Shown in pieces: positions 1 through 12,185 of a stretch of 64,000 bases of DNA. Position numbers and translations under genes: made by a program. Positions within the stretch are counted from its first letter, which is position 1. The number at the start of each line of letters is the position of its first letter. This DNA is from Phalacrocorax aristotelis (lineage: Eukaryota; Chordata; Aves; Suliformes; Phalacrocoracidae). The DNA lies in assembly GCF_949628215.1 (NCBI RefSeq), contig NC_134284.1, positions 434,001 through 498,000 on the forward strand, given 5' to 3'. The notes below the pieces were generated by a model. The model was not told where the DNA came from and searched no databases. It saw nothing but the letters and a program-made list of their open reading frames with translations.

Positions 1-849
1 CTTGAAGTTGCTCTGGCTGCTGCCAGACCTGGGATCAGATTCCTGATCCCACTAGAAAGGATGCTGCAGGGCCCTGTGCTCTCAAGGCAAGAGTACTTGA
101 CTTTAATTCTAGGTTCCCCACGGACAGGTCTCTGAGGAGCAAAGCCATCCTCTGGCATGCATTGTACGAGACAAATACAGGTGTGTGAGTGACCAGAGAT
201 ATTTTTTTTTTTAAGGAGTCTAAACATAATCTGCTGCACTGAGGGCAGAGTCCCTATATGCTGTGTATATTTGCTTGCATTGTGCTGTACATTTGCTTTC
301 CCAGCTATGATATCTCTCTTCTGGTAGCACATTATGACCTCACAGGATTCAAATGCAGGTCAGTGATATATGGTCTAAATGTGTCCCAGATTATTATTAA
401 TGAAAACTAAATTAATTTTAAACGAGCTTTCTACTGTAGTGCCAAGTATTACAGTGGAATGGTATGCTATGGCACGCTGGCAGCAGCTGTAAATATCTGG
501 TTCTTCTCAGGAGTTTTCAGCACTTTGAGTAATTCACAAGACTTGTATGAAGTTATGCTTTGGTCTGTGGAACATCCTTCTACCTTATATGAACAACCAG
601 TGGGACTTCTTTTTCTGTGTCCTAGATAGAAAGGACTTCTTAATGAGGTCATTTAATTCCTCTGTTACAGAGCCAGTGGAAGATTGTTCCTTATCCCAGC
701 AAGTTCTCCGATACTTTGACAGTTCTTTAAATATTTCGGACAACACAGTTTCTATTAGTTTAGAGACTGTTCTACATTCTTACGGGATTTCTGCACAAGG
801 GCAATTTTCCTAATAATCTATCACTTCCCTTTTTTCCTTATCCTTCAGC

Positions 850-1444
850 ATCCTGGCGTGTATCAGGAACAGTGTGGCCAACAGGAGTAGGGAAGTGATT
901 GTGCCCCTGTGCTCGGCACTGGTGAGGCCACACCTTGAATATTGTGCTCAGTTTTGGGCCTCTCACTACAAGGACATCGAGGTGCTGGAGCGTGTCCAGG
1001 GAAGGGCAGTGAAGCTGGTGAAGGGCCTAGAGAACAAGTCTTATGAGGAGAGGTTGAGGGAGCTGGGACTGTTTAGTCTGGAGAAGAGGAGGCTGAGGGG
1101 AGACCTTATTGCTCTCTACAACTACCTGAAAGGAGGTTGTAGTGAGGTGGGGGTCGGTCTCTTCTCCCTAGTAACAAGTGACAAGATGAGAGGAAATGGC
1201 CTTGAGCTGCGCCAGGGGAAATTTAGGTTGGATGTTAGGAAAAACTTCTTCACCGAAAGGGTTGTCAAACATTGGAACAGGCTGCCCAGGGAGGTAGTTG
1301 AGTCTCCATCCCTGGAGGTGTTCAAAAAGCATGTAGGCGTGGCACTTCGGGACATGGTTTAGGAGGCCTGGTGGTGCTGGGTTGACAGTTCGACTAGATG
1401 ATCCTAGAGGTCTTTTCCAACCTTAATGATTCTATGATTCTATT
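850..1444 (+). mobile_element. CR1 LINE, 5'-truncated, 3' end of ORF2 and 3' UTR
   Basis: The copy starts inside ORF2 and runs to the CR1 3' terminus. The + frame 874-1362 stays open and encodes the C-terminal part of CR1 ORF2p, with the family signatures [29 protein letters not shown] and [18 protein letters not shown]. The tail has the usual CR1 3' UTR block (ACTAGATGATCCTAGAGGTC) and ends in two ATTCTATG-type octamers near 1435. It lacks the reverse transcriptase core, so it cannot be autonomous. It belongs to the same subfamily as the - strand copy at 12186-14455. No target-site duplication is evident, as is usual for CR1. Confidence 0.95.
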
Positions 1445-3200
1445 AAATAACTCATTAATCTGTGGCTTTGGTTTTTGTTTGTTTTTTTTTTATTAAATCC
1501 TGTGTGTTGTAGAACTTGTGCATGGGAAGTCAGATTGCTATCCAGATATCTCGCTCTACTTCATTGTGGTTTACTAGTGTTCTTTAAAATGTGTTGATAT
1601 GTACTATCCAGCATGTTCTCAGTATGTGAAATGTCAACTCAGTTGCATAAATATTTACAAAACTGCACAGTTAACAAGGATTTCATTAGCATAATATTTA
1701 AAACATAAAATAACAAAGCAAACCAAGAAGTAATCACTTTGGCAACTTAGTAGGCATCTACTAATTCAAAACATTGTATTATTCCTTCTGTGTGTATCTG
1801 AGCCTGTAAACATGCCTTGTGTTGCCACAGTATTCTTGTCAAGTTTGTGTAGAAGAAATCTGTTTTAAAATATACGCTTCAGATTTAGCCTTTTGTAAGT
1901 TATTTCTAGCTGGTCAGATATCACAGTAGGATATTACTTAAAGATTTTTTTTTTTTTTTAGGACTTTGTATTGTTCCTCTTTGGAGCACTTATGTGCAGG
2001 GTGGAGAGGAAGAGGGACTTTCTTGACATTTCATTTTGCATATCAAATAAAAGCAGACCAAAACAAAATCAACCAGCAGAGCACTAAACCACTACTCAGA
2101 ACTGTCTTTAAGCATAGCAATTTTTGGAAAGTATTGCAAAACCAGCTAGTATATCTCCATCCCCTCCATCCAGTCATTAGAGGTTAGAAAGTTAGAAACC
2201 TAAAATCAGCTTTTAAGCCGACAGACTTTTTTTCTATATATATGTTAATAACATATACGTAAGCTAGTGGCTTCTGTATACACACTGCTTATACATTTGG
2301 TAACTATCTAAGAATATAAAATCTGCCATGCTAAACCAGTTGCAGGACTTGTGTATGCCACTAAATTCAAAAGCAAACAGTGCTCCCATCCCCTAAAAAA
2401 CCCCCCCAAAACCTCAAAAGCAAAATTTGAGGGTTTTACGGATAGCAGAAGTCAGTTCTGTTGAAACAATAGAAATTTAAAAAAAAAAAGTTCAAGTGAA
2501 GACAGCAAAAAGAAATAGAAATTATTACATGCAAAAGAGGAAGACGGCCTCAGGAATTTGAGCAGTTTATGGCCAACCTCCACTTAAGGTACAGATATAC
2601 TTTTTTTTTTTTTGCCAGCAGACATGAGCAAACTTAACTCATGCTGCGAGATAGCTAGAAGCTGCAGCTAAGCCTCTGCTGAGAGACCAGGGCAATTCCA
2701 GACAAGTCTGGACACAAGCAAATGTCTGCCACGCATATACTTGTGTAATATGATACCAACTTTGGCAGGCTCTAAAGTGAGGGGACCACTGTCAGGATAA
2801 GGATGTAGAAGGCTCTCCACAAAGCACTTAGAGATGTTGCTTAGGGGCATAGGAGGTGATAAACTAAAATTGCATCGGGCAAGGAGTTGTCCAAAAATTA
2901 TGTTCTGAGGTAGTCTATTGTATTTGACACAAAGATTATCAGAGTATTGCTGGAGGTGATAAGTTTTGGTTTAAATACTGGAAAAAGCTAACTACTAAGC
3001 TTTGAGATTGCAGTGATCTGCTCTTAGGGGACTTTACCTGCAACTGGGCAGTTAGTTGTTTTAAGGGGATTTGTAAGGAAGTTCACCTTCACTCTAAGAG
3101 GAGTGAAGTATATTCTAGTACTATGCTTCTCCTGTTTTTATTAACAGCTTAAAAGGAATTTAAGGAACTTTGATATTAAAGCAGAAAGCTTTGGAGTTCC

Positions 3201-3389
3201 TTCACAGAATGGTTTGGGTTGGAAGAGACCTTTAGAGGTCATCTAGTCCAACCCCCCTGCAGTGAGCAGGGACATCTTCAACTCGATCAGGTCGCTCAGA
3301 GCGCCGTCCAGCCTGACCTTGAATGTCTCTAGGAATGGGGCATCGACCACCTCTCTGGGCAACTTGTTCCAGGGTCTCACCACTCTCAC

Positions 3390-3425
<36 letters not shown>

Positions 3426-3752
3426 CTTCCTTATATCCAATCTAAATCTATGCTTTTTCAGCTTAAAACTGTTGCCTCTTCTATCACTACAGGCCTTGGT
3501 AAAAAGTCTTCTCTCTTTCTTGTAAGTTCCTTTATTGAAAGGCTGCAATAAGGTTTCCCCAGAGCCTTCTCCTCTCTGTCTGAACTCTAACTCTCAGCCT
3601 TTTCTCACAGGAAAGGTGTTCCATCCATCTGATGATTTTTGTGGCCCTCCTCTGGACCCGCTCCAACATGTCTATGTCCTTATGAGAGAGTCACCTGTCT
3701 CAATCATGCTGCTTTTTATGCACCCCAGGACACAGTTGGCTTTCTGGGCTCC
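3201..3752 (-). mobile_element. CR1 LINE fragment, 3' end, internally deleted
   Basis: The 3' end lies at about 3201, where the + strand reads CACAGAATGG followed by GGTTGGAAGAGACC, the reverse complement of the CR1 3' UTR. On the - strand the frame at 3548-3243 encodes the ORF2 C-terminal signature ([32 protein letters not shown]). The 5' limit near 3752 matches the CR1 segment for QKANCVLGCIK-like residues, with material missing between the two parts. A run of 29 A on the + strand (3395-3423) interrupts the body and is read as a run of Phe. This is a dead fragment of a different subfamily from the copy at 850. Confidence 0.9.
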
Positions 3753-3861
3753 AGACGCTGTCTGAATTTGACTACAGCCTAGTGAGAACTGTGTTCCAGG
3801 CATGGCATGCTGTGCACTTGTCATCCAGTGCTCTTAGTGTATTGAGACACATTATAAGTTC

Positions 3862-3886
3862 AATGCCAGAAGACAGTTCTGGCATT
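3862..3886. repeat. Short inverted repeat (hairpin)
   Basis: AATGCCAGAA (3862-3871) and TTCTGGCATT (3877-3886) are perfect reverse complements separated by five bases. It lies in a DCAF5 intron, close to the CR1 copy ending near 3752. The stem is too short for a microRNA precursor and no function is suggested. Confidence 0.6.
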
Positions 3887-4125
3887 AAATAACTGTTATC
3901 ACTCCTTTACTAGAAAAATAACCGTGGGTTAATTCACACTGCTGACAGTCCTGCAAGAGGCCAATGACTGACTTGGAAATGCAGCCCACGTATTTAATTT
4001 CCATTATAATTCTTTATTCGTTATCTCTCTAACTTCTGACTTGTAGGGCGTATTTCTTGTTTCATACTGAATTCAGACAGCTTAGAGTCCATGGATAGTT
4101 AAAACTTGTAATAGGCATTACTTAC

Positions 4126-4350
4126 AGACTTGGAAACATTTCCTAAGCAAATTGTCTCTTCATTCCCGAAGCCCTCTTTCCTGGAACATTTGTCTGCTAG
4201 GTCAAGATAAATGTGTTGAGAACTGGACTTGATGTAACCATCTACTGCTTGCTTGATAGATGCAGTTGGATTGACAACTGTGATTTGGCTGAAAGGAACG
4301 CTGTGGGCGTAGGGCAACTTGCCATCAGCCATAAATGTGGTCATGAATGT
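4126..4350 (-). other. Candidate unrecognised exon, antisense within a DCAF5 intron
   Basis: Read on the - strand, an open frame of exactly 75 codons sits between a good acceptor (pyrimidine-rich stretch ending CACCCTGCTAG, with the AG at 4352-4351) and a consensus donor (TCT|GTAAGT, with the GT at 4125-4124). It is phase 0 at both ends, and the acceptor TAG is itself an in-frame stop, so openness coincides with the splice boundaries. The peptide has ordinary composition and includes GKLPYAHSVPFSQITVV, QHIYLDLADKC and GFGNEETICLGN. I do not recognise a family. I see no partner exons on the - strand, so it could be one exon of a nested gene, an exon remnant of a lost gene, or chance. Confidence 0.3.
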
Positions 4351-6374
4351 CTAGCAGGGTGAGCAGAATTGAAAGGATGTGAGAAATCTCATAAAATGGG
4401 AACAAAAAACAAGAGCCCAATTTGGCATTCAGTGAACTTGCTCTCCAATCAGTTACTTCTCAGGCAACTTTGCTTACAGTGGTGTGAAATCTTGCTGCAG
4501 TGGCTGAAGGCAGAACTTAAACTCTGAACCCTTACAGAAAATACAAGTGTACCCAAAAAAGGAGCTGTTCCAGGTAGCTCAGTCTCAGTGCAGTTTCAGT
4601 GAACATATGTGGAAGTTAACTGGAAAAATAGTCTCCCTTTTAGGTTTTTTTTTTTTTAATTTTTAAACGAGCCTTCATTTTATATGCAAAGTATTTAAAA
4701 TGGCCATGCCTTTTGATTCTTGGAGTTACCATCTCTTTACCATCTCTTCTCCCTTCTTCAGGCATGTTATCTTTCTATCCTAAAGTGCCATGAGACTGCA
4801 GTTTGGTCTGCAAAAATTGATTTGTGTAAACAGGACGCTTTCCAGAAGCAGTAAAAAGATCTGTCTGTAGATTTTTAGGGTTGGATGACTCCTCATTTCT
4901 GAATCCTTATCATGGTTTATACACCAGGTACACATCAGTCTGGTGTTCAGAGTGTAGTTATGTAGTCAGTGAATGGAAGGGACAGAGTACTTTTTCGAAG
5001 AGGGGCTGAACACAAGCTCGCTAGCTGCAGTTCTTTATCATTGATGTAACAAATGGAAGGTGATACAGGAATGCCTTTTTTGTTTGTTTTAGCCCTTCTA
5101 TCTTGCTACTCTTCAGTGTGAATGCAAGTTTTTCTTTAGGAAATGTGTGTTGCAGGAGAAGTCTTGACTCTGTTTAGAAGATGAGTTGGTCAACATTGGG
5201 CTTAGGGCTCAAACCAGCAGCTATTTCAGCTGAAACAGCTCCTCTTGAGGACAAAGGAGGAGGATAGCAAACAACTTCAGCAAGAAGAATATAAAGTTTA
5301 CTTGTTTAGTATTAAGATGACTATAAGTAACACAGAAGCTAATGAAATTATTTTGACTTTTCTGTAAGGTGTGCTTATGACTTTGAAGTTGTAAATAGCA
5401 AGGTGGCTTTCCTCTGAAGTAGTTTTCAGTTTTTACTTCCTGCTTTTAAAAGTTTTAGTTTCTTTCACCGAAGATGTTAATCATAGCATGTTGATTGACA
5501 CTTGTTTATTCAGATACACAGGTGTGCTTTCTAACAAATTTATGGTTTTAATCGTGTGAATCTACAAATATAAAAAAATGACTCTGTGACAGTTTCTTCC
5601 TTTGGTGTATAGACCTATTAACAGTCAATGACCAAGCAGAAAAGTTGTCTGGCTTCTGTTTTGAGTTTTACCATTAACACAGAAGCATTCCACTTCAGCT
5701 GATTCCCTGCCTTGTGACAAAGAATGATACAACCTACTGGTCAGATGTGTTATTTCAGGTCCCTCTTTAAGCTTGAGTCACAGAAATACGAGTCGTTACA
5801 GATCTCGGTCTGGGGAAGGCTATACTAAGTCCAGCTGTAATGTAGTAACTCAGGTTACTAGCCTGAAGATTGCCTCCTTTAGATTCCTACACATCAGACG
5901 AGAGTCAACTTTGATAGTAATGAATTGCTGATTTTAAAACTACATAACTAAGTAAAAAAGAGTATAGCTATTTAACAAGTCAACCTCTTTATTTGCCTCT
6001 GCTTCAAATTTACAAACTGTGAGCAGTGTCATGCCTTAGGGACTCTGGTTTCACTGGTGATTTCATTAAGGATGTATCTTGTTCTTATTCACATAGTTGT
6101 CATATTAGGTCAAAAACCTTCATTGTTTGTTTAGATAGTTGAACTAAAGCTAGCTTCCAAGTCCTAATTTGCAGGAAGGATGTTTTTCATCAAACTTGCA
6201 GCTTTTCATAGGGGCATTCCTCATAAAATTGGAATTCTGCAGCCAATGCAGGCCTTAAAATATTGCAAAATAAAGCTGAAACACATTGTCAAGTATAATA
6301 CATTAAATGATTATGAACGAAAGCAATATGAAGATTTAATCATTCATTTCAGTGTGTGCTTGTTTTTCCCCTAG

Positions 6375-6502
6375 GTGGCATTGGCAGGGTCGTCAACGGT
6401 GCTTTTATGGTATTGAAAGGTCATCGGTCAATTGTAAACCAAGTCCGGTTTAATCCTCACACTTACATGATCTGTTCTTCTGGCGTTGAAAAGATTATAA
6501 AG
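6375..6502 (+). CDS. DCAF5: DCAF5 penultimate coding exon (last WD40 repeat)
   Basis: This 128-bp exon completes a glycine codon begun in the preceding exon and encodes 43 residues beginning GGIGRVVNGAFMVLKGHRS and ending GVEKIIK. It matches vertebrate DCAF5 (WDR22) essentially residue for residue as I recall the family. It carries the GH dipeptide and beta-strand core of the last WD40 repeat; the closing IW pair of that repeat lies in the next exon, across an 8.55-kb intron. The acceptor is TTTTTCCCCTAG at 6374 and the donor is AAG|GTAAGG at 6502/6503. DCAF5 is a substrate receptor that docks on DDB1 in CUL4 (CRL4) ubiquitin ligases. In mammals it has been linked to turnover of lysine-methylated proteins and of SWI/SNF complexes lacking SMARCB1. 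Confidence 0.97.
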
Positions 6503-7868
6503 GTAAGGTTAATTATCAGAAAAATGTGTTCTTTCAATATTTTAGGAAATGCTTTGTTTTGCTTAGCGTTGTTCTTTTCCACACCCATCCTGTCTTCTCA
6601 TTTTATTCTTTTGTGAAGTGGTATGTCTCATTTGCTGGCTAAACTGACGCAGATTATTAATTGGGCATTTCAACTTTAAACTCCGTTTCAATTTTAAAGG
6701 TTTTGGAGGTAAGGGATAAGATCAGAATTTCCTGGATTTGTACCTTGAAAAAGGAATTTTTTCCAGTATCATTCCATACATAACTGAAGTATCATGCAGT
6801 GTTTCTTGGGAGAGTTTGGTCACAGCTGTAAGACTTCTGATATTTGGGGCTAAAATTTAATTAAAATTGCTTGAAAGAATATCATTGAGTTTTAGCCTAG
6901 CCCGACCTAGCTGGATTTGGCCCAGATACTGCCTCAGGAGCCCTTCTATAGCTTTTCTACATGCTTCTGTATTGAATCAATTCAGCATACATTTCTGTGG
7001 CTTCCAGAGGAAACAGGACTCTTAATACCTTTCACAATATGTCTTTTCTGAATCCTGTAACACTGTACAGTATTTTTATAAAGTTTGTGCCTTTTTATGT
7101 GGAATGTAGAGAGATGACAAACTTTATTAGGTTCTGAAACTTTCTTTCCTTAAGGAAAGACAGCCAATACTATGGGAGCAAGGCAGAAACTTATTGTCAT
7201 TTCTAAAAGCAGAGGTTGAGGGTGGGGAGGCAGAGGATTGTGCTATGCTAATGCACTTTGCATTCTGCTGCCACAGAAATTTTACTATAATTTAGGTCTA
7301 TCAAAAAGGTGAAAGAAACCAAAACAATTTAATTTAAGTAGGATAATGAGAACTGGTGCTGTGTCTAATTATTTATTGAATGACTTCATAAAAGTCTTAC
7401 CTTCCTGTGGCTGTAAATGAGGTTGGTTGAGTATTAGTAAATGGCTTAGTCAGCTACAAGGTGACTGAACGAACTTGTCCTGCAAAGGAATGCTTTAGTG
7501 GTCTGCAGCTTCTGGACCAGAACTGGCCCAAATCATGTGTATTCCTCTGACAGATTTAATCACAAATCTATCAGATACAGGCTTTGAACAAGCATGCATT
7601 GAACAGTCTTAGCATATCACCGTTTTTCAATTTCCAAGCAGTCAGTCCAGTCAAACTACCACTGATTAACAACAGTTTTGCTAGAGGATTTTTTTCTTTT
7701 CTGCTTTGGGAACTTGATTCATCCAGCCTGAATTCTCTTTTAGATTTTAAATCTGCTGACCCTTCACCCTATGAATCCTTCCTGCATGAGTGTGCTTAGA
7801 CTGTGGGATTAGCATTGGTATAAACATCCCCTGTGTTGCTTTTGTGTATTTCTGCTAGGGTTTTGGCA

Positions 7869-7892
7869 GGGGGGGTAGGGGGTGTGGGGGTT
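7869..7892 (+). other. G-rich tract, possible intronic G-quadruplex
   Basis: Runs of 7, 5 and 5 G (7869-7875, 7878-7882, 7886-7890) are separated by TA and TGT. Four G3 tracts are possible if the first run is split. It lies in the last DCAF5 intron on the sense strand, so both DNA and pre-mRNA could fold. This is motif evidence only. Confidence 0.45.
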
Positions 7893-9570
7893 TGGCTAGT
7901 GATTAAAAGGTTAGTTCGATTAAGGTCCCAGTCACAGGTTGTGTAACTCTTTCAAAGACACCTCTGTTTGATTGCTTTCTTAGAAGAGAATGCTAGTTGT
8001 GTCACAGTATGTACAATGGAACTCGCATTAACTGCTTTGAAGGAATGGAATTTCCCAAACATTGCAAACTAGAAACAGATTAAGAGAAAGCTGTTTATTA
8101 TGTTTTTTTAGCAAGCCAGAACTTCTTAACCTTTTGTTGTATGTCATTTTGCCTCAGCTCATAATGTGCATTGTTTGGGGATCAGGTTGTTTTAAGGCTC
8201 ACATCTTGTCTGATCTGCATGTCTTCACTCCTTAAAGGTACTGTCTTAGTGAACAGTGGTTTGCAGGCGACCGTACAATGGCTTTTTTTTCTTCATTCCA
8301 GCTACTTCTGCAGATAGGTTGAAGGCTAGTAACTGCCACTAGCAGGAGGGCAAAACAGGAAAGAACAGCACTAGCTATGTACTGCATTAAAACAGCTGGG
8401 AACACAAGTCCTTCCCTTGCACGGGTATCTTTCCCCCATATAAATACTTGATGTGCTTGCTCAGAGAAGTGGGGATGACAAGAGGAAGCGCCATAAATAA
8501 AAATTGTAATTAGGGGTGTTAATGTTGTCTTGGTTGTTTGGGTTTTGTTTGTTTTAATCAGTTCCTTAAGAAGTGTCCTTCCTTTTACTGTCCTTCAAGT
8601 GTCTTCTAAAAATCTTTCTGGAATTAAATCACAGAAGGTAACTTCACTGTGGTTGGCATGTATTCCATTCCCACAATTGTAGAAATTCTGTGAAGAATTA
8701 AAAATGTGGATGCAAGTAGCAGTTTGTCAGAGCCCTTGATTTTTTTAGACTAGCTGGCCTAAATTTATTACTTCTAGAAGTGAGGAACTGATAGCACTGT
8801 CATCAAGACATGATACAGACAAACAGTTCAATAATTCTACGTGCCTCTGCCAACACATTTGCTGTTTTAATGCTGACTGCAAATAAGATACAAATTCATC
8901 TCAGGTCCAGTGCTGCTGGAATGAATAGCATTCACAGGAATTATTTTGACCTTTGTGGTTATGGGTTTTTTGCGTAAAGTTTTATTTTGTTGCAAAGCAC
9001 CTGTAAGAATATAATTCAGTAACTCAGTCGTTTAGGGTTTGATTTCTGCCAGGACTAAGAATACAATGGATAAGATGGAGGCAGGGGGAGTGAATATTCA
9101 ACTGAGGAGGTTTCAGAAACCTAAAATAAGTCTCAACAAGCTCCTTAATAAAGGATACTAGAAGCCTTGACTCCAGACAGTGTGTGCTGGACACATAAAC
9201 CCAGATGAATTGCTCATTGCCCTCCATTTCAGAAACCTGAACCTTTGCAGCAAGTTTTTGCCACGAGGGCTAAAGCAATATAAAATAGAAAAATACCACT
9301 TTCTCCTCAGTTAAGTGTGTGAGACATTGGGATGTGCTGGCAGGAAAATGAATTGCATTGCAGGAGAAATAAATGAGACATTCCCTGTGATGTGTGGGGC
9401 TTAGAGGAGGGCCACAGAGAATTATGCTGTTAGAAGACAGTTCCAGAAAAGATAAAACAGATAGTGTGTAAGGATTTTCAGAAAGAAATACCGTTTTGTA
9501 TTGCAAATTGAATACTCTGTAACTGTGGTTCTGAGCACAACAGTTGTAGGTCCCATTTGTTTAAAAATCG

Positions 9571-9592
9571 TCAGTGTATCATCAGTGTATCA
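9571..9592. repeat. 11-bp tandem duplication
   Basis: TCAGTGTATCA is present twice in direct succession, at 9571-9581 and 9582-9592. This is a small replication-slippage product in the last DCAF5 intron. Confidence 0.8.
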
Positions 9593-12185
9593 AAGATAGC
9601 CAAGTCTATTTGCCCATGTTGCTATGGTGACAGATCAGTGTCATTGTGTCTAGCTGTGTCTGCCTGATCAGAAAATCGAATGTAGCTGGCTTTAATTATT
9701 CTTATGCTAGGGGCATAACGTCTTTTTTTGTGTTAAAATTTGGGGGTTTGCCACCAGGGGATACAAGCGATTCAAAGATGCTGTCTGAAGAATCCCTGTT
9801 GAAGTAGAGAATCAGTTTTGTACTCCCCTTTTCTGTTATTGTTCCTATTTTTGTATCCGTACTTGGGGCATTAGTGAGTAATATTCAGCTCCTTAATCCT
9901 CTGACAGAGAAAGAACTTCTTGATATTGTTGCTTCGGTGGGATGCTTTGCCAACTTATTTTCTCCAAATTGCTCACATTCTTCCTTGACATGGAAGTCAG
10001 AAGATGAGAAAAAGGCAAAGGCATTCCATTTACAAAGAAGGCCATTTCAGATGCCACAGAAAGCACTGGACCAGTCACTGCCAGCTTAAAGGTTTCCCAG
10101 GTCTGCCAAGGATAGAGCCTTAGTCTAACTTCTTTTTGGGACTCTGGCAGGCCTTCACACTCCTTCATGGCAAAACGTCTGAAACATAGGGATATCAATC
10201 TCCAGAGACATCTGATCCTGTAAAAACAGGTATTCATCCTGAATTCCGTTGACTTATATGTTGTTTACTCCTTCTCTCTGAACAAATCTGTCTTGGAAGG
10301 GAAAAAGCTCAGTATGGACTCTTTGGAGCTACCTTTTCAATATTTAACACTGCTGGATTTTCTGTGATGCTTGCAGAGTGAGCAGAAAGATATGGTAGCA
10401 CTAACAAGGATGTGGAATCTCTTTCTGCACACTATATGTACCTTTTTAGATGACTTTTCATTATAAAACAGACCTTTTCCAGAGGGACTTCAGAGCAGAC
10501 TACTACTCCTCCGTTTATACTGGCTCATACAGAATCGAAGTGTTTCTAATACTCTTGCTTAAAAAAAAGTTTTATTAACCCTAGTGATCAGTCTAACACT
10601 GCTAAGACTATTTGAGGAAGGGGCATGTCAGCCTACTTGTCCAGGCATACAGTATGAAGCATTTACAAGAAGGTATATGCTTCTTAAATAAAAAAGATCT
10701 GATCTACGTGCTGAAGTGCTCCGTAGTGGGACAGAGGGGGGAAAAGATCTGACAAATTGTGAGAGAGAAGGTACTGAGCATGTGCTAGTTTACATCATCA
10801 GGAAGGCAGCAACTCAGAATAGTCCTTTGAGCAAGTAGAGTTCTATTTTTCTATTAAAAAACTTGGTGTATCCCCAAATCAACAATCTCTGTCATGCAAC
10901 AACTTGTCTTCATGAAGTTGGGTGTGGGAAATAATTAGAGGATGAAGAGAGATTCTTTCTGTTCTCTTGAGTAATTCAAAAAGGTTAGGAATGGTTGATG
11001 GAAGTCTATACATAGTGGGCTTAGGCTGGATTTTGTATCTTTTCCCAAACCTGATGCTTGTCCCTTGAGCTGTATGTCTAGTAAGTGCAGTGCTTGAACC
11101 AAGCAATGGAGTAACCAAGCAAGTGTGATATTAATGAATTGTACTGGAAGAGAATATGCTTCAGTACTGTAAATAAAAAAAAAGAGCAATTAAGTACAAA
11201 TAGTGAATACACCTTGATATTGAGATATGTTTGTAGGGACAGGCTAATGTAATGCAATGTAAAATTCCTTTCCCGTTGCTCTGAAAGACAGCTGGATGAT
11301 TGCCATACAGAAAGAAGTGTATCTGCAGCCCACTTTAATTTTGGAATAGTGTCTCTTTTATCTGCATAGCCAGACCATATGGGAAAGCTCTGGTAACCAT
11401 AAATTACAGAGGATGCAAAGTGAAGTTTGGAAGAATTCCAGAATAAAGGTTACCTGTGCATCTTAAACTTGGCTATGCTGAACAAATAATAATAATTATT
11501 TTGTTTTACTTCCATATTAAAGGTATATGGTCTTACTGTACACTGTTGAAAATCTCTGAATACAGAATTACTGGCATTCTCGTGGGCTTTTTTTATACTG
11601 CTCGTCATGGTAGTATCAGATTATGTTGCGTGTGTTAACTCTGCATCTGTGAGATGAGTGCTGATTATCCCATTTATACAGGCAAAAACCACTCTTTTTG
11701 TTAGTGGTTTTTTCTACTTGGATCAAAACTTGGCCAATTTCTGTTGGGAAAAGAGATGTTTTTGCTGAAGTCTATCCCAAAAGGTCAACATGGTATAAAC
11801 AGCTGGCACAGATTTTTTTTTTCCCCCCTAAGCTTTGGTAAAACCAAAGTATGACTGAAATCAGGCATTTTATTAGCAGAACATTAAGGCAGTATTGTGG
11901 ATAGGCTTCATACTAGTTCTGCTAACGGTGAGTGTCATGCCATCACATTAACTGTCGATCTAGAATAAAAGTGATAGTGGTTGTCCAGTGAGTGCCTTAA
12001 TCATATTGCCCCTGAATCTGTGAGTAAAACTGAGAAAGGTGAGGAGTTCCAATTATTATGCTTGCTATAGATTATCAGTTTCGTAGGGATATTGGTGGAT
12101 CTTTTTTGGTGCTTCCCCCTGCCGCCCCAGGAGAACAGAAGGAAGGCTAGATGGACAGCACAGCCAAGGCTGTTGCTATTGATTA

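Larger units (their letters stand above)
1..6374 (+). other. DCAF5: DCAF5 intron (3' part), upstream of the penultimate coding exon
   Basis: The stretch is non-coding on the + strand and ends in a good acceptor: a pyrimidine-rich run and TAG at 6372-6374, directly before the DCAF5 exon at 6375. Its 5' end lies outside the window. It is AT-rich with many short T-runs and holds two CR1 copies (850-1444 on +, 3201-3752 on -), a small hairpin at 3862-3886 and an exon-like open frame on the opposite strand at 4126-4350. I recognise nothing else in it. Intron status is inferred from the downstream exon and the known multi-exon structure of DCAF5. Confidence 0.85.

Noticed and set aside
9893-10237. 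114-codon - strand frame in the last DCAF5 intron, with an acceptor-like TTTTTACAG upstream
   Set aside because: It ends in a stop without donor, matches no family, and overlaps a comparable + frame (9874-10089). Chance is more likely, though it could be rechecked together with the 4126-4350 candidate.
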